DNA of 64,000 nt from Thiohalocapsa sp963704155. GTDB taxonomy: Bacteria; Pseudomonadota; Gammaproteobacteria; Chromatiales; Chromatiaceae. Numbering within the stretch: position 1 is the first letter of the stretch; each line of letters opens with the position of its first letter. The notes beneath the pieces were generated by a model that had not been told where the DNA came from, made no database searches, and was given only the letters and a program-made list of their open reading frames with translations. This document shows positions 44,714 to 54,161 of this stretch, in pieces. The translations under genes and the position numbers were made by a program. The stretch covers positions 62,001-126,000 of the forward strand of contig CAVPHF010000007.1 of NCBI GenBank assembly GCA_963704155.1, given 5' to 3'.

Positions 44714-46642
44714 ATGGCACAGAATGGCGGCGAGACGACCAGCCCCGCGGAGCAAGGCGGCGACGGCACCGAATTGGAGGCCCATCGGCAGGCACTCGGC
44801 CCGACCACTCACCGGGGCGGCGAGCGCGAGCGCACACCGGCGGCGGCCCCCTATAACCCGGCGCGTCAGCCCTTGCGCGAGGATCAGGACGCCGAGACCG
44901 GGCCGCGCTCCTTCATCCCGATGCCTGTCGGCATCGGGACGCTTGATCGCCTTGTCCACGCGAACATGGGCCGGCTCACCGCGAACCTGTCGCCCGCCTC
45001 GGTCGGCAACGCCTTCGCGGACTGGGCCTTCCATCTGGCGATCTCGCCCGGCAAACAGGCGGAGCTTGGTGTCAAGGCCCTGCGCAAGGCGACTCGGCTG
45101 GCCATCTACGCCGTCGAGTCTGCAAGCAATCCCCAGACGCCGCCCTGCATCCAGCCGCTGCCCCACGACCACCGCTTCGACGACGAGCGCTGGCGGTCCT
45201 GGCCATTCAACCTGATCTATCAGAGCTTCCTCCTCCAGCAACAGTGGTGGTGGAACGCGGTCAAGGACATTCGCGGCGTCTCCCGCGAGCATGAGGAGCG
45301 AACCCAGTTCCTGATGCGCCAGCTGCTCGACCTCGTCTCGCCGTCGAACTTTCCGGCGACCAATCCCCAGGTCATCGATGCCACGCTGCGTTCGGGCGGC
45401 GCCAATTTCGTCGCCGGCCTGCAGAATCTCCGGGAAGACACCCGCCGGCGCTTGAACGGGGAGCCGCCGGTCGGCGCCGAGGACTTCCGTCCCGGCGAGG
45501 CGGTGGCCTTGACGCCGGGCAAGGTGGTCTACCGCAACCGCCTGGTCGAGCTGATCCAATACGAGCCTAGTACGGAGCGTGTGCATCCCGAGCCGGTGCT
45601 CATCGTGCCGGCCTGGATCATGAAGTACTACATCCTCGACCTCTCGCCGGAGAATTCGCTGATCCGCTGGCTGCGCGACCAGGGCCACACGGTGTTCTGC
45701 GTGTCCTGGCACAACCCTGGTGAGGCGGACCGCGACCTGTCGATGGAAGACTATCGCCGCAACGGCATCGAGTACGTCACGCGTGCGATCGAACGAATCG
45801 TGCCGGATCGAAAAATCCACGCCGTCGGCTACTGCCTCGGCGGCACCCTGCTGGCGATCGAGGCGGCGCGCATGGCGCGCGACCGCGACGAGCGCTTCGC
45901 CACGCTGAGCTTTCTCGCCACCCAGGTGGACTTTACCGAGCCAGGCGAGCTGGAACTGTTCATCGACGAGAGCGAGGTCAGCTACCTGGAAGACGTCATG
46001 TGGGCTCAGGGCTATCTGGACACCAAGCAGATGGCCGGCGCCTTCCAGATGCTGCGCTCCAACGATCTGGTCTGGTCGCGCATCGTCACCGAGTACATGC
46101 TGGGAGAGCGGCCGCTGATGTTCGACCTCATGGCCTGGAACGCCGACGCCACGCGCATGCCCTATCGCATGCACTCGGAGTACCTGCGCCGGCTGTTTCT
46201 GCAGAATGACCTGGCGAACGGGCGCTACGCGGTGCACAGTCGGCCGGTTGCGCTGACCGACATCAAGGTGCCGATCTTCTCGGTCGGCACGGAGAAGGAC
46301 CACATCGCGCCTTGGCGCTCGGTCTATAAGATCCACCTGCTGAGCGACACCGAGGTGACCTTCGTGCTGACCAGCGGCGGCCACAACGCCGGCATCGTCA
46401 GCGAGCCGGGGCACAAAGGCCGCCACTACCTTGTGCACACCGCCCCCGAGCATGAGCCCTATCGCGCGCCGGACGACTGGTACGTCGGTGCCCAGCAGAA
46501 GGACGGCAGCTGGTGGCTCGAATGGCAGGCCTGGCTGGCCGCGCACTCAAGCAAGCAAGTGAAGCCGCCGGCGATGGGCAACCGCGAGGCCGGGCTGGCG
46601 CCCTTGGACGACGCGCCGGGCAGGTACGTGCTCGAGAAGTAG
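44714..46642 (+). CDS. phaC: Poly-beta-hydroxyalkanoate synthase, class I-like
   Basis: Polymerises hydroxyacyl-CoA to PHA storage granules. The 642 residues include an extended hydrophilic N-terminus, an N-terminal PhaC domain with WPFNLIYQSFLLQQQWWW, and an alpha/beta hydrolase core. The nucleophile is Cys374 in VGYCLGGTLL; the catalytic Asp lies in GTEKDHIAPW and the His in SGGHNAGIVS. Length and single-gene layout fit class I (or PhaC of the long type) rather than the shorter class III PhaC with PhaE usual in purple sulfur bacteria. No phaA, phaB or phasin gene adjoins. Confidence 0.9.
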   Translation: MAQNGGETTSPAEQGGDGTELEAHRQALGPTTHRGGERERTPAAAPYNPARQPLREDQDAETGPRSFIPMPVGIGTLDRLVHANMGRLTANLSPASVGNAFADWAFHLAISPGKQAELGVKALRKATRLAIYAVESASNPQTPPCIQPLPHDHRFDDERWRSWPFNLIYQSFLLQQQWWWNAVKDIRGVSREHEERTQFLMRQLLDLVSPSNFPATNPQVIDATLRSGGANFVAGLQNLREDTRRRLNGEPPVGAEDFRPGEAVALTPGKVVYRNRLVELIQYEPSTERVHPEPVLIVPAWIMKYYILDLSPENSLIRWLRDQGHTVFCVSWHNPGEADRDLSMEDYRRNGIEYVTRAIERIVPDRKIHAVGYCLGGTLLAIEAARMARDRDERFATLSFLATQVDFTEPGELELFIDESEVSYLEDVMWAQGYLDTKQMAGAFQMLRSNDLVWSRIVTEYMLGERPLMFDLMAWNADATRMPYRMHSEYLRRLFLQNDLANGRYAVHSRPVALTDIKVPIFSVGTEKDHIAPWRSVYKIHLLSDTEVTFVLTSGGHNAGIVSEPGHKGRHYLVHTAPEHEPYRAPDDWYVGAQQKDGSWWLEWQAWLAAHSSKQVKPPAMGNREAGLAPLDDAPGRYVLEK

Positions 46643-46851
46643 CTCGGCGCGGAGAGGAACGGGGTCTTGCCTCCCAGCGTCCATGGAGTGCGCCAAGGCC
46701 CGATCTGGGCTGCAAGGCTGCCAATCCGAACGCCAAGCCCGACGCTGATGCCTTGGTCAACCTCCACGGCCCATCCGGTTTGTGCATATGGTGTCAGGAC
46801 GCTAGTTTTGTTAATCAGGGGCTTGAGTCTAAATAAAGCAAAGGGATCAAG

Positions 46852-47292
46852 ATGGCAGCCGTCGTCGAGCGTGTCGACCGACTTGGGGAGGTTCTGCAGG
46901 ACTTCATCACCAGCGTCGGTACCGAGTTCAACAAGCTCTACAACTCGTAGATGCGCACCGAGGCGGAGATGCGCGGGTTCAAGGACGAAACGCGCCAGCA
47001 GGACCGTGTTATGAACCGCCAATGGGGTGAGATCTCGAACAAGCTGGGCACCATGGTGGAAGATCTCGTCGCCCCAAGTCTGTCGGGCATCATCGAGAAA
47101 AAGCTGCGAGACACCGTGCTCGACCTGATGACGCGGCGCAAGCGCCGGCTGGCGGACGGGCGCGTGAGGGAATTCGATGCTGTCGCGCTCACAGCCGGCC
47201 TGGTCTGTCTCGACAGCACTAAGGCGACGCTGCGCAGGGCCTGTTGTCGCTCACTCTATTCCACGGGAATTTCTCAGACTAATCCGCACTGA
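46852..47292 (+). pseudogene. Nuclease-like hypothetical gene with amber stop
   Basis: ATG at 46852 opens a frame of 32 codons ending in TAG at 46948, and the same frame continues without interruption from 46951. Joined, it reads as the coiled-coil protein family with a C-terminal PD-(D/E)XK-like domain: ERVDRLGEVLQDF, then DRVMNRQWGEISNKLGTMVE, DLVAPSL, KRRLADGRVREFDAVALT and CLDSTKATLR. After this, the homology is lost and the frame ends early. A nonsense change plus 3' truncation near the transposon makes it a pseudogene. Confidence 0.7.
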
Positions 47293-47363
47293 CCCTACCG
47301 GATTCGCCCACCGCTGTTACGGGTGCATGTGGGCCAGCCGGTCTTGGGTCGCTTCACGCGTCC

Positions 47364-48785
47364 CTAGCGACAGCAATCGGCGAAGAACGGACCTTCGGGA
47401 AGCAGTCCGTGGATCGAGACTTTAGTGTGGAGGTTCCAGATGCGCCGTGTCTCGATACGTCCATGAGCGCACTCGGTGTCTTGCTCGAACTGCGCGGCTG
47501 CGGGCTGCGCGAAGGCGAGGCGCAGGTCGGCGAGCAGGTTCGGCTGGTTGTCCTTGACGGTGAAAACGTAGTGGGCGTCGCGCTCGAGCAGGTAGAGCGG
47601 CGAGCTTGCGCTGGGTGAGCAGGGCGTCGGCGGTGATGGTCTTGCCGGCGATGGGCAGGGCGTCGAGCAACGGGATGACCATCCCGATCTCGTTGGTCTG
47701 CTTCAGCGTGTCGTCGGCGCGCGGGAGCATGCCGACTTTTTTTGGGCGTGACAGACGTGCGAATCGTGGCCGACGGCGCTGAGGACATGGCACTGACGCC
47801 CGTCGGCGTCGATGGCGTTGCACAGCGTCTTGCCGTCGACGGCGAGGCTGTCGTCGGCGGCGGCGAAGTCGGCGTTCCAGCGTTGCAGTGCCGTATCGAG
47901 CGCGTCGGGATCGACGCGTACGAGCACGTCGCGGATGATCGACTCGCTGGGGACGTGATAGCGGCCCGCGCGGTAGCGGCAGCGCAGGCGCGCACGCGCC
48001 TTCTGCCCCAGATCGTCGGCCCATTCGGCCATGGCCTTGTAGCCGCGCATACCGCAGAGTGTGGCGGCGGCGGCGATCGACAACACGTTCTCCAGCGTAT
48101 GGCGACGGCCCTGGCCGCGGCGCGGATCGGGAATCTCGGCAAAGTACGCGGGCAAGGCGCGCATGGTCTCGGCAGGCAACATCAGACGCGGGGCTCCATG
48201 ACGGTAACAGGGGTCGAGCACGGGGCGCGCCAACTCGGTGCGGGCCGTGCGTGTCAGGGGGCGCAGGAACACCCGCTTGGGGTGCTGCGCGGTGGGCGTG
48301 TAGCCGCCGCGACGGCGGCGGAAGCCGCGCGTCTCACCGACCTCCAGCCAGTTGGCGGCGCGATAGAGCGTGCCGGCAAAGCGCTGCGGATCGACGAAGG
48401 TCTCCAGCAGCAACAGCGGATGACCGAACCGCACCGGCCAGTCTGCGCGCAGGCGCCGCTCGCTCAGCGCCAGCACCCGCGAGGCGAGGTTCGGCACATG
48501 CCACCGCGGCAGGATCAGAAACCGGCTGTTGTTGGCCAGCAGATGCAGGCGGTCGTACTGGTGGCGGAAATCCCAGCCGATCCAGGTGTCGCGTGCGGCG
48601 CACTTCCAAGCCGGCGCCGAAAAGCTCAGCAGTGCCAGCCAATGCTCGCGCCAGCGCGCCACGTACCACAGCGTGCGTCCGATCTTGCCGATCGATCCCA
48701 GATAATGGTGCGCCTGCATCAGCGCCCGGAACTGCGCCTCTTCGCTCGCAGGCACCAGCTCGACCCGGATTTCGTTGAGATTCAC
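47364..48785 (-). mobile_element. ISAs1-family transposase with DUF4338 N-terminus, frameshifted
   Basis: The 5' part (48785 to about 47730) encodes a DUF4338 domain (MNLNEIRVELVPASEEAQFR, LALLSFSAPAWKCAARD, LASRVLALSERRLRADW) joined to the ISAs1 domain (FAEIPDPRRGQGRRHTLENV, DSLAVDGKTLCNAID). Two frameshifts, near 47730 and near 47600, are needed to continue through TNEIGMVIPLLDALPIAGK and then LLERDAHYVFTVKDNQPNLL to AHGRIETRRIWNLHTK and the stop at 47364. Terminal inverted repeats were not identified. An inactive element lying next to the amber pseudogene. Confidence 0.8.
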
Positions 48786-48972
48786 GCCCCTGCCGCCTCG
48801 GATAACGCCGCCATGGCGCAGATATACCGAAACTCAGGCGGGAAGTTCAGATGCGGGGCTACTTCATCGCTACGGTTCAGAAGTTACCCGAGAACAAATC
48901 CGCCCTGCCGGTCGGCGCCATCGCCGGCGGAAAGACGAGCGACCGGCCGCGCAGGCTGCGGGGAGGGCGAGG

Positions 48973-50115
48973 TCAAGGTTGAGCAGGGTCGATGCGACAG
49001 AAGGCGCGCAGGCGCGCAGAGCCCAGATCCGTCTCTTCCGCCGACGGCAGCGGTGCCTCGGGGGACTCGAGCCAAGCGGCGATATCCGAGCGCACGCGTC
49101 TGCCCTGCAAGTCGCGCGGCAGCATGTGCCAGCCGCGTTGGTAGAGCACGATGCGCAGCATCCCGGGCTCGCGCCGCAGCCCGGTCAGCATGCGGCAAAA
49201 GGCGGATCGGGGGATGATGTCGTCGTTCTCGCCGTAGAGCAGCAGCACCGGCCCACGCAGCCCATGCAAACCATCCATGGCGTCGTCCATCAGGTTGGTG
49301 ACTCCCCAGAGCGCGTCGACGCGGGTCTCTTTCACCACCAGTGGATCGGCTCCCATGGCCCTGAGCATTGCGTTATTGTCCGACGGACGAATGTCGAGAC
49401 CGCGGCCGCTCAGCTTCATACCTGGCGCAACGCGAACCAGGGTATCGAGCCCTAGCCGTTGATACCAGGGCATGCTGCCGCGCGACCAGACCGCTGGCGC
49501 GATCAGCACTACACCGTCCACGGGCAAAGGCCCGCGCGCCAAGGCGCTAATGATCACCGCACCGCCCATGCTCTCGCCGACCAGATAGAGCCGGGCATCG
49601 GTATGTCGCTGGCGCAGCAGCTCGGTCACCTCGATCAGGTCGTTCGCCAGTTGATCGGCGCCATGCCAGCGCGCCGCCCGCGCCGTGGCGCCGAAACCGC
49701 GTTGATCCGGTGCATAGGTCAGTATCCCGTGTTGGGACAGACTGGCGGCGAGGGGGGCGAAGGCGTTGCCGTAGTCATTGAAGCCGTGCAGGCCGATGAC
49801 GACGATGTCGGGCGCCGAGTCCGGGTCCGTTTCGGCACTTGGCCAAATCCGTATAGGGAGCCGGTAGCCGTCGGAAAGCCGCACAAGGGTCTGGTCCAGG
49901 CGCGGCTGCACGCGTGCGGTCGCCGAGGTCTGCCCGACGATGCCATAGGGCGCGCAACCGGTGAGCGCCAGGCAGCAGGCCAAGGTCAGTGCGGAGGCGG
50001 ATTTACGCCCACGGCGGGCTATCCAGGCTCCAACAAGCTCTCTGCACGACGCTGCCCGGCGGTTCGCGGTGAGCCTCATGGCATGGCCGTTTGCGACCCA
50101 AGCCTGAATTCTCAT
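48973..50115 (-). CDS. Alpha/beta-hydrolase lipoprotein (lysophospholipase-like)
   Basis: Probable lipoprotein with a lipobox LALTGC after a hydrophobic stretch, followed by an alpha/beta hydrolase of the monoacylglycerol-lipase type. GLHGFNDYGNAF carries the oxyanion HG motif, GESMGG the nucleophilic Ser, LLLYGENDDIIP the Asp, and RGWHMLPRD the His. Start chosen at 50115 (50079 is an alternative); neither has a clear ribosome-binding site. It lies 43 bases after the kinase gene in the same direction. Confidence 0.8.
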   Translation of the reverse strand: MRIQAWVANGHAMRLTANRRAASCRELVGAWIARRGRKSASALTLACCLALTGCAPYGIVGQTSATARVQPRLDQTLVRLSDGYRLPIRIWPSAETDPDSAPDIVVIGLHGFNDYGNAFAPLAASLSQHGILTYAPDQRGFGATARAARWHGADQLANDLIEVTELLRQRHTDARLYLVGESMGGAVIISALARGPLPVDGVVLIAPAVWSRGSMPWYQRLGLDTLVRVAPGMKLSGRGLDIRPSDNNAMLRAMGADPLVVKETRVDALWGVTNLMDDAMDGLHGLRGPVLLLYGENDDIIPRSAFCRMLTGLRREPGMLRIVLYQRGWHMLPRDLQGRRVRSDIAAWLESPEAPLPSAEETDLGSARLRAFCRIDPAQP

Positions 50116-50158
50116 GTCGATGGAGTTAACTGCACAGATTTGCGCTTCCGCTTTTGCC

Positions 50159-51172
50159 TCAGCGGTTGAACCCGAGCTGCAGGGGCCCTTCCTGCATTGC
50201 CGCAATCTGCTCACGCAGGGCGAGGACGTGATTCTGCCAAAAATGCTCGCTGTCGAACCAGGGAAAGGCGGCCGGGAAGGCCGGATCGCGCCACCGGCGC
50301 GCGAGCCAGCCCGCATAATGGATCTGCCGCAGGGTTCTAAGCGCCTCGATCAGGTGCAGCTCACGGCTGTCGAAGTCTCGAAACTGTTCATAGCCTTCGA
50401 GCACATGATCGAGCTGGAGCGACATCTCGGCGCGCTCGCCGGACAGCAGCATCCAAAGATCCTGCACCGCCGGCCCCATGAGGGCATCGTCGAGATCGAC
50501 GAAGTGCGCACCGTCGTCTGTCCAGAGCATGTTCCCTCGATGGCAATCGCCATGCAGACGAATCGGCCGGTAGGCGCCGGCACGTTCGAAACAGGCGCCA
50601 ATCGCGTCGAGCGCGTGGTCAACGACGCCTCGGTATGCGGGCTCTAACGCGGGCGGTACCCAATCTTGATCCAGCAGGTAGGTGCTGGGCTCCAAACCGA
50701 GGCGCTCGATCGTCAGCTCCGGGCGATGCAAGAAGCGGTCGGTCTCGCCCACTAGGTGCATTCGCCCGAGCAGCAGACCGATGCGTTCGAGCACGTCGGG
50801 ATCATCCAGCTCCGGCGCCCGGCCGCCGCGGCGGAGCGTCAGCGAGAAACGGTACTGCTGGAAGCGCTGCAGCGTCGTGCCGTCCAACACCAAGGGCGGC
50901 ACCGCCGGTATCTCGTGGTCGGCGAGTTCGAGCGCGAAGCGGTGTTCTTCGAGGATGGCCGCGTCGGTCCAGCGTCCGGCGCGGTAGAACTTGACGATCA
51001 GCGGCGAAGCATCCTCAATGCCGACCTGGTAGACGCGGTTTTCGTAACTGTTGAGCGCGAGCAGCCGGCCGTCGACGACATAGCCGAGGGACTCGACCGA
51101 GTCCAGCACCCGATCCGGCGTCAGGTCGGCATAGGGCGTCTCCGGGTCTGCTGTAGCGGTTGCGTCTGACAT
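50159..51172 (-). CDS. srkA: Stress response kinase A (YihE-like)
   Basis: Aminoglycoside-phosphotransferase-fold Ser/Thr kinase of 337 residues. The start at 51172 (MSDATATADPETPYADL) is chosen because upstream sequence overlaps the antiporter gene. LNSYENRVYQVGIED and VKFYRAGRWTDAAILEEH near the N-terminus, the catalytic loop RLHGDCHRGNMLW and the metal-binding FVDLDDALMGP are the family marks. E. coli SrkA protects against programmed death under stress. Eighteen bases from the antiporter stop. Confidence 0.92.
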   Translation of the reverse strand: MSDATATADPETPYADLTPDRVLDSVESLGYVVDGRLLALNSYENRVYQVGIEDASPLIVKFYRAGRWTDAAILEEHRFALELADHEIPAVPPLVLDGTTLQRFQQYRFSLTLRRGGRAPELDDPDVLERIGLLLGRMHLVGETDRFLHRPELTIERLGLEPSTYLLDQDWVPPALEPAYRGVVDHALDAIGACFERAGAYRPIRLHGDCHRGNMLWTDDGAHFVDLDDALMGPAVQDLWMLLSGERAEMSLQLDHVLEGYEQFRDFDSRELHLIEALRTLRQIHYAGWLARRWRDPAFPAAFPWFDSEHFWQNHVLALREQIAAMQEGPLQLGFNR

Positions 51173-51189
51173 ACCAGGACTGATCCAGC

Positions 51190-52494
51190 CTATCGGGCTT
51201 GCTCTTGCTGCGCGTCTGCGGTCATGCCTGGCAGTTCGGTGCGTGCCATCTCGATCTCTGCTTGCTCGGCATTGGCGCGGATTACCGGTGCAAGGGTCAG
51301 TCCCTGCACCAGAATCGAGAACACCACAACGATATAGGTAACAGTGACCAACAGGTCGCGGGTCTCGCTGTCGGGCAGCGACAGCGCCAGCGCCACGGAG
51401 ACGCCTCCGCGCAGGCCGCCCCAGGTCAAGATGCTGACGACGCCGGGCGACCAGCTGCGAAAGCCGCGCATTGCGGCAATCGGCAGGCCGACACTGATCG
51501 CACGCGCCAGCAATACCAGCGGGATCGCCAAAAGGCCGGCGATCATGTATTGCGCACTCAGGGTCAGCACAAGCACCTCGAGGCCGATGAGCACGAACAG
51601 GATCGCATTCAACGCCTCGTCGACCAGCTCCCAAAAATTGTCCAGGCGCTGCTGGGTCGTCTCAGACATGGCGCCGTCCCGACCCTGGTTGCCGATGATC
51701 AAACCGGCCACGACAACGGTGATTGGTGCCGAGAAGCCGAAGTGCTCGGCGGCGGCATAGCCGCCGCTGGCGAGCGCCAGCGTGACCAGCACCTCCACCT
51801 GGTAATTGTCTACGCGGCGTAGCATGAGGTAGGCGAGTCCGCCGGTAACGAGCCCGAACAACAGGCCGCCGACGGCCTCCTGAAGAAACAGCCCCAACAC
51901 GCCGCCGGCCGAGATTGGCTCGGCGCCAATCGCAATCTCCGCCAGCACCAGGAAAACGACGACGGCGACGCCGTCGTTGAATAGCGATTCGCCCGTGATC
52001 TTTGTCTCCAGGCTCTTCGGCGCACCTGCGCTCTTCAAGATGCCGAGCACTGCGATGGGGTCGGTCGGTGCGATCAGCGCGCCGAACAAGAGGCAGTAGA
52101 TCAGCGGTATATCCAGACCGAGCAATAGAAACAGCAGATAGGCGCTGCCGCCGACCAGCACCGTGGCCCATAGCACGCTGCCGGTGGCGAGCACGCCGAT
52201 GACCCATTTCTGTTCCGCAAGATCCCGCAGATTAACGTGCAGGGCGCCAGCGAACAGCAGGAAACTCAGCATCCCATGCAGCACGGTCGCGTTGAAGTCG
52301 ATGCTGTCCAGCATCGCCTGGGCGTCCTTCTCGAGTCCGTCGTCGAACGGGGTCGGCAGCAACAGGACCAGCGACAGCAACAGCGCGATCAGCATCAGCC
52401 CGATCGCGGTTGGCATCTTCAAGAACCGATAATTGAACCAGCTGAACACCGCGGACAGCGAGATCAGGATGGCAATGATGTCAAATAGTTGCAT
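51190..52494 (-). CDS. CPA1-type cation:proton antiporter
   Basis: Inner-membrane Na+(K+)/H+ antiporter of 434 residues with about 12 membrane helices. The ion-binding motif LIAPTDPIAVLGIL, the GESLFNDGVAVVVF segment and the conserved LTWGGLRGGVSVALALSLP define the NhaP/CPA1 group. The C-terminus is a short acidic cytoplasmic tail. Co-directional with srkA. Confidence 0.9.
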   Translation of the reverse strand: MQLFDIIAILISLSAVFSWFNYRFLKMPTAIGLMLIALLLSLVLLLPTPFDDGLEKDAQAMLDSIDFNATVLHGMLSFLLFAGALHVNLRDLAEQKWVIGVLATGSVLWATVLVGGSAYLLFLLLGLDIPLIYCLLFGALIAPTDPIAVLGILKSAGAPKSLETKITGESLFNDGVAVVVFLVLAEIAIGAEPISAGGVLGLFLQEAVGGLLFGLVTGGLAYLMLRRVDNYQVEVLVTLALASGGYAAAEHFGFSAPITVVVAGLIIGNQGRDGAMSETTQQRLDNFWELVDEALNAILFVLIGLEVLVLTLSAQYMIAGLLAIPLVLLARAISVGLPIAAMRGFRSWSPGVVSILTWGGLRGGVSVALALSLPDSETRDLLVTVTYIVVVFSILVQGLTLAPVIRANAEQAEIEMARTELPGMTADAQQEQAR

Positions 52495-52837
52495 GGGCGG
52501 GATAGCGGCTGCGTGCCTTCTCTCTGTCTTGGTGAGTTGCGGCGCCTGGCTTGCCTGATCGGCACTGGTCGACGCCGTTAGCGCGCGGGACGCGGCCGGC
52601 TTGGCGAATCAACTCGCCCATTATGCCGGTTTTGCGGCTGCAGGCAGCGAAACGGCGGTAAAGGTTGCCACCACGACGAAGGCAACCCGACGATGGCGTT
52701 GCGAATGGCACGCACCTGGATCCAGCCTTACTGAGCATCTGCCGGCAGAACGCGCGGCCCGCTCTTGACTTTAGGCTACTATAGGCTAATAGTTTTACGT
52801 ACAGATTGTTATGTGATTGTTATGGGAAACTACTTCA
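52495..52837. other. Divergent intergenic region with promoter and 11-bp direct repeat
   Basis: No coding region is supported. The right end is A/T-rich, unlike its surroundings. TTGACT (52765-52770) with TAATAG at 52787-52792 (16-base spacer) forms a plausible sigma-70 promoter reading toward the NlpC/P60 gene. GATTGTTATG occurs twice at an 11-base period (52804-52813 and 52815-52824), perhaps a regulator site. Confidence 0.5.
52765..52792 (+). promoter_or_regulatory. Sigma-70-like promoter for the NlpC/P60 gene
   Basis: TTGACT, differing at one position from the -35 consensus, is followed after 16 bases by TAATAG, a moderate -10 match. The gene begins about 45 bases downstream. The surrounding A/T-rich DNA stands out from the GC-rich window. 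Confidence 0.5.
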
Positions 52838-53332
52838 ATGTTCGCCCGGTGGATTCTTGCGCCCGTGATCCTGTTGACCATGATCCATCTGTACGGCTGT
52901 GCTGGTTCGGGCGTTCGGTCCTATGAGGCGGGCGGAGAGTCGTTCGATCTGAGTGGGCTTGATGACCAGCGCGCCGACGTCGTTATCGCCGCACTGTCGC
53001 AGCTTGGCACGCCCTACGTCTACGGCGGAGCGGAGCCGGGCAGGGCGCTCGACTGCAGCGGCCTGACGCAATATGCGCACAGCGCCGCCGGTTTGAACAT
53101 CCCTCGGGTCTCGACCGCGCAGCAGGCGGCCGCCCTGCCGGTCCCCCGGCAGCCAAGTCCGGGTGATCTGGTCTTCTTCAAGACAGGCCCATCGCAGTAC
53201 CACGTCGGGCTGATGGTGGACAAAGACCGCTTCGTGCATGCATCGACGTCCAAACGGCGGGTTCGGCTGGCAACCCTGAACACGGGCTATTGGCGCGAGC
53301 GCTACCTCGGAGCTGGGACCTATCTCCGGTAA
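52838..53332 (+). CDS. NlpC/P60-family lipoprotein peptidase
   Basis: Putative outer-membrane lipoprotein murein endopeptidase, 164 residues. Signal ends in the lipobox HLYGC. The papain-like catalytic site is Cys in DCSGLTQYAH, His in QYHVGLMVD and a third polar residue around HASTS. GTPYVYGGAEPGRALDC is the typical entry. A TTG start 21 bases upstream is less likely. It probably trims peptidoglycan cross-links. Alone in its transcription unit. Confidence 0.88.
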   Translation: MFARWILAPVILLTMIHLYGCAGSGVRSYEAGGESFDLSGLDDQRADVVIAALSQLGTPYVYGGAEPGRALDCSGLTQYAHSAAGLNIPRVSTAQQAAALPVPRQPSPGDLVFFKTGPSQYHVGLMVDKDRFVHASTSKRRVRLATLNTGYWRERYLGAGTYLR

Positions 53333-53582
53333 ACAGGAGCGCCAACGGACGATGAGGTGGCCCGATTGGTGCAACATTTCAGCGCGGCCGTTGTCTGACC
53401 GACACGTGCATGGGCCGTGCTGAGAGATACTTTTCGTGGCGCTTGGCGCTCGCCTTTTACGCGGTCATCATGCACAATGCCAGGCGGTCCCGGGATGCTT
53501 GCATCTCCGGCATCGACAGCGAGCACAGCTGCTGAGCAAACCAGTCTCAGCTCAACAGTCCACGTCAGAAGGAGACGTCAGA

Positions 53583-53939
53583 ATGTCCGATAAGCCAATG
53601 AACAAGAGCCGTCGCGACGCAATGAAGGTCATGCTGGGCGGTCTGGCCACCGTCCCGTTGATGAACCTCGTCGGGATCGCGGCCGCCCAGGCGGAAGATC
53701 TGCCGCGTGTCGATCCGGCCACGGATCCGACCGCGCAGGCCCTGAAGTACGTCGAGAGCGCGGCCGACGCCGACCGCGCGGCCGCCGCGCGTCCGGGCAA
53801 GCCGCCGGAAGAGCAGTTTTGCAGTAACTGCCAGTTCGTTCTGGCCGACGCCGGTGAGTGGCGTCCCTGCAGCCTGTTCCCGGGCAAGGCCGTTCACGAG
53901 ACTGGCTGGTGCGCGTCCTGGACGCTGAAGGCCGGCTGA
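53583..53939 (+). CDS. hip: High-potential iron-sulfur protein (HiPIP)
   Basis: Periplasmic soluble electron carrier. The start at 53583 follows AGGAGA; an earlier in-frame ATG is rejected. The 118-residue precursor has a Tat signal (SRRDAMKVMLGGLATVPLMN) cleaved after AAAQA. The four cluster ligands are Cys80, 83, 96 and 110, with FCSNCQF, the RPCSLFPGK segment and GWCASW. In purple bacteria HiPIP donates electrons to the photosynthetic reaction centre; it may also serve respiratory chains. It supports the Chromatiales assignment. Confidence 0.95.
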   Translation: MSDKPMNKSRRDAMKVMLGGLATVPLMNLVGIAAAQAEDLPRVDPATDPTAQALKYVESAADADRAAAARPGKPPEEQFCSNCQFVLADAGEWRPCSLFPGKAVHETGWCASWTLKAG

Positions 53940-54161
53940 TCGACATCCGCTAGTACCGGCGGGGCGCTCGGGCTTCAGAGCCGGGCGGCTCCGCCGGACT
54001 CCGACGCGAGGCCGCGCTCCACGCAACGTGACCGCGATCTGTTCCTCATCGCCTCAAGCGAGACTTTTTCGACTGTCGCCTGATCGAATGCCTCTTGCGC
54101 CGCCGATCCGCATCAGGCCGCTCCGCAAAATCTCCCACTTTCCCTGCTTGCATAGCTAGCA

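Noticed and set aside
44369..46546. Minus-strand frame of 725 codons
   Set aside because: Complement of phaC, which has the complete catalytic triad and strong similarity on the plus strand.
47742..49217. Plus-strand frame of 491 codons
   Set aside because: Lies over the transposase remnant on the other strand and translates to biased residues without any family resemblance.
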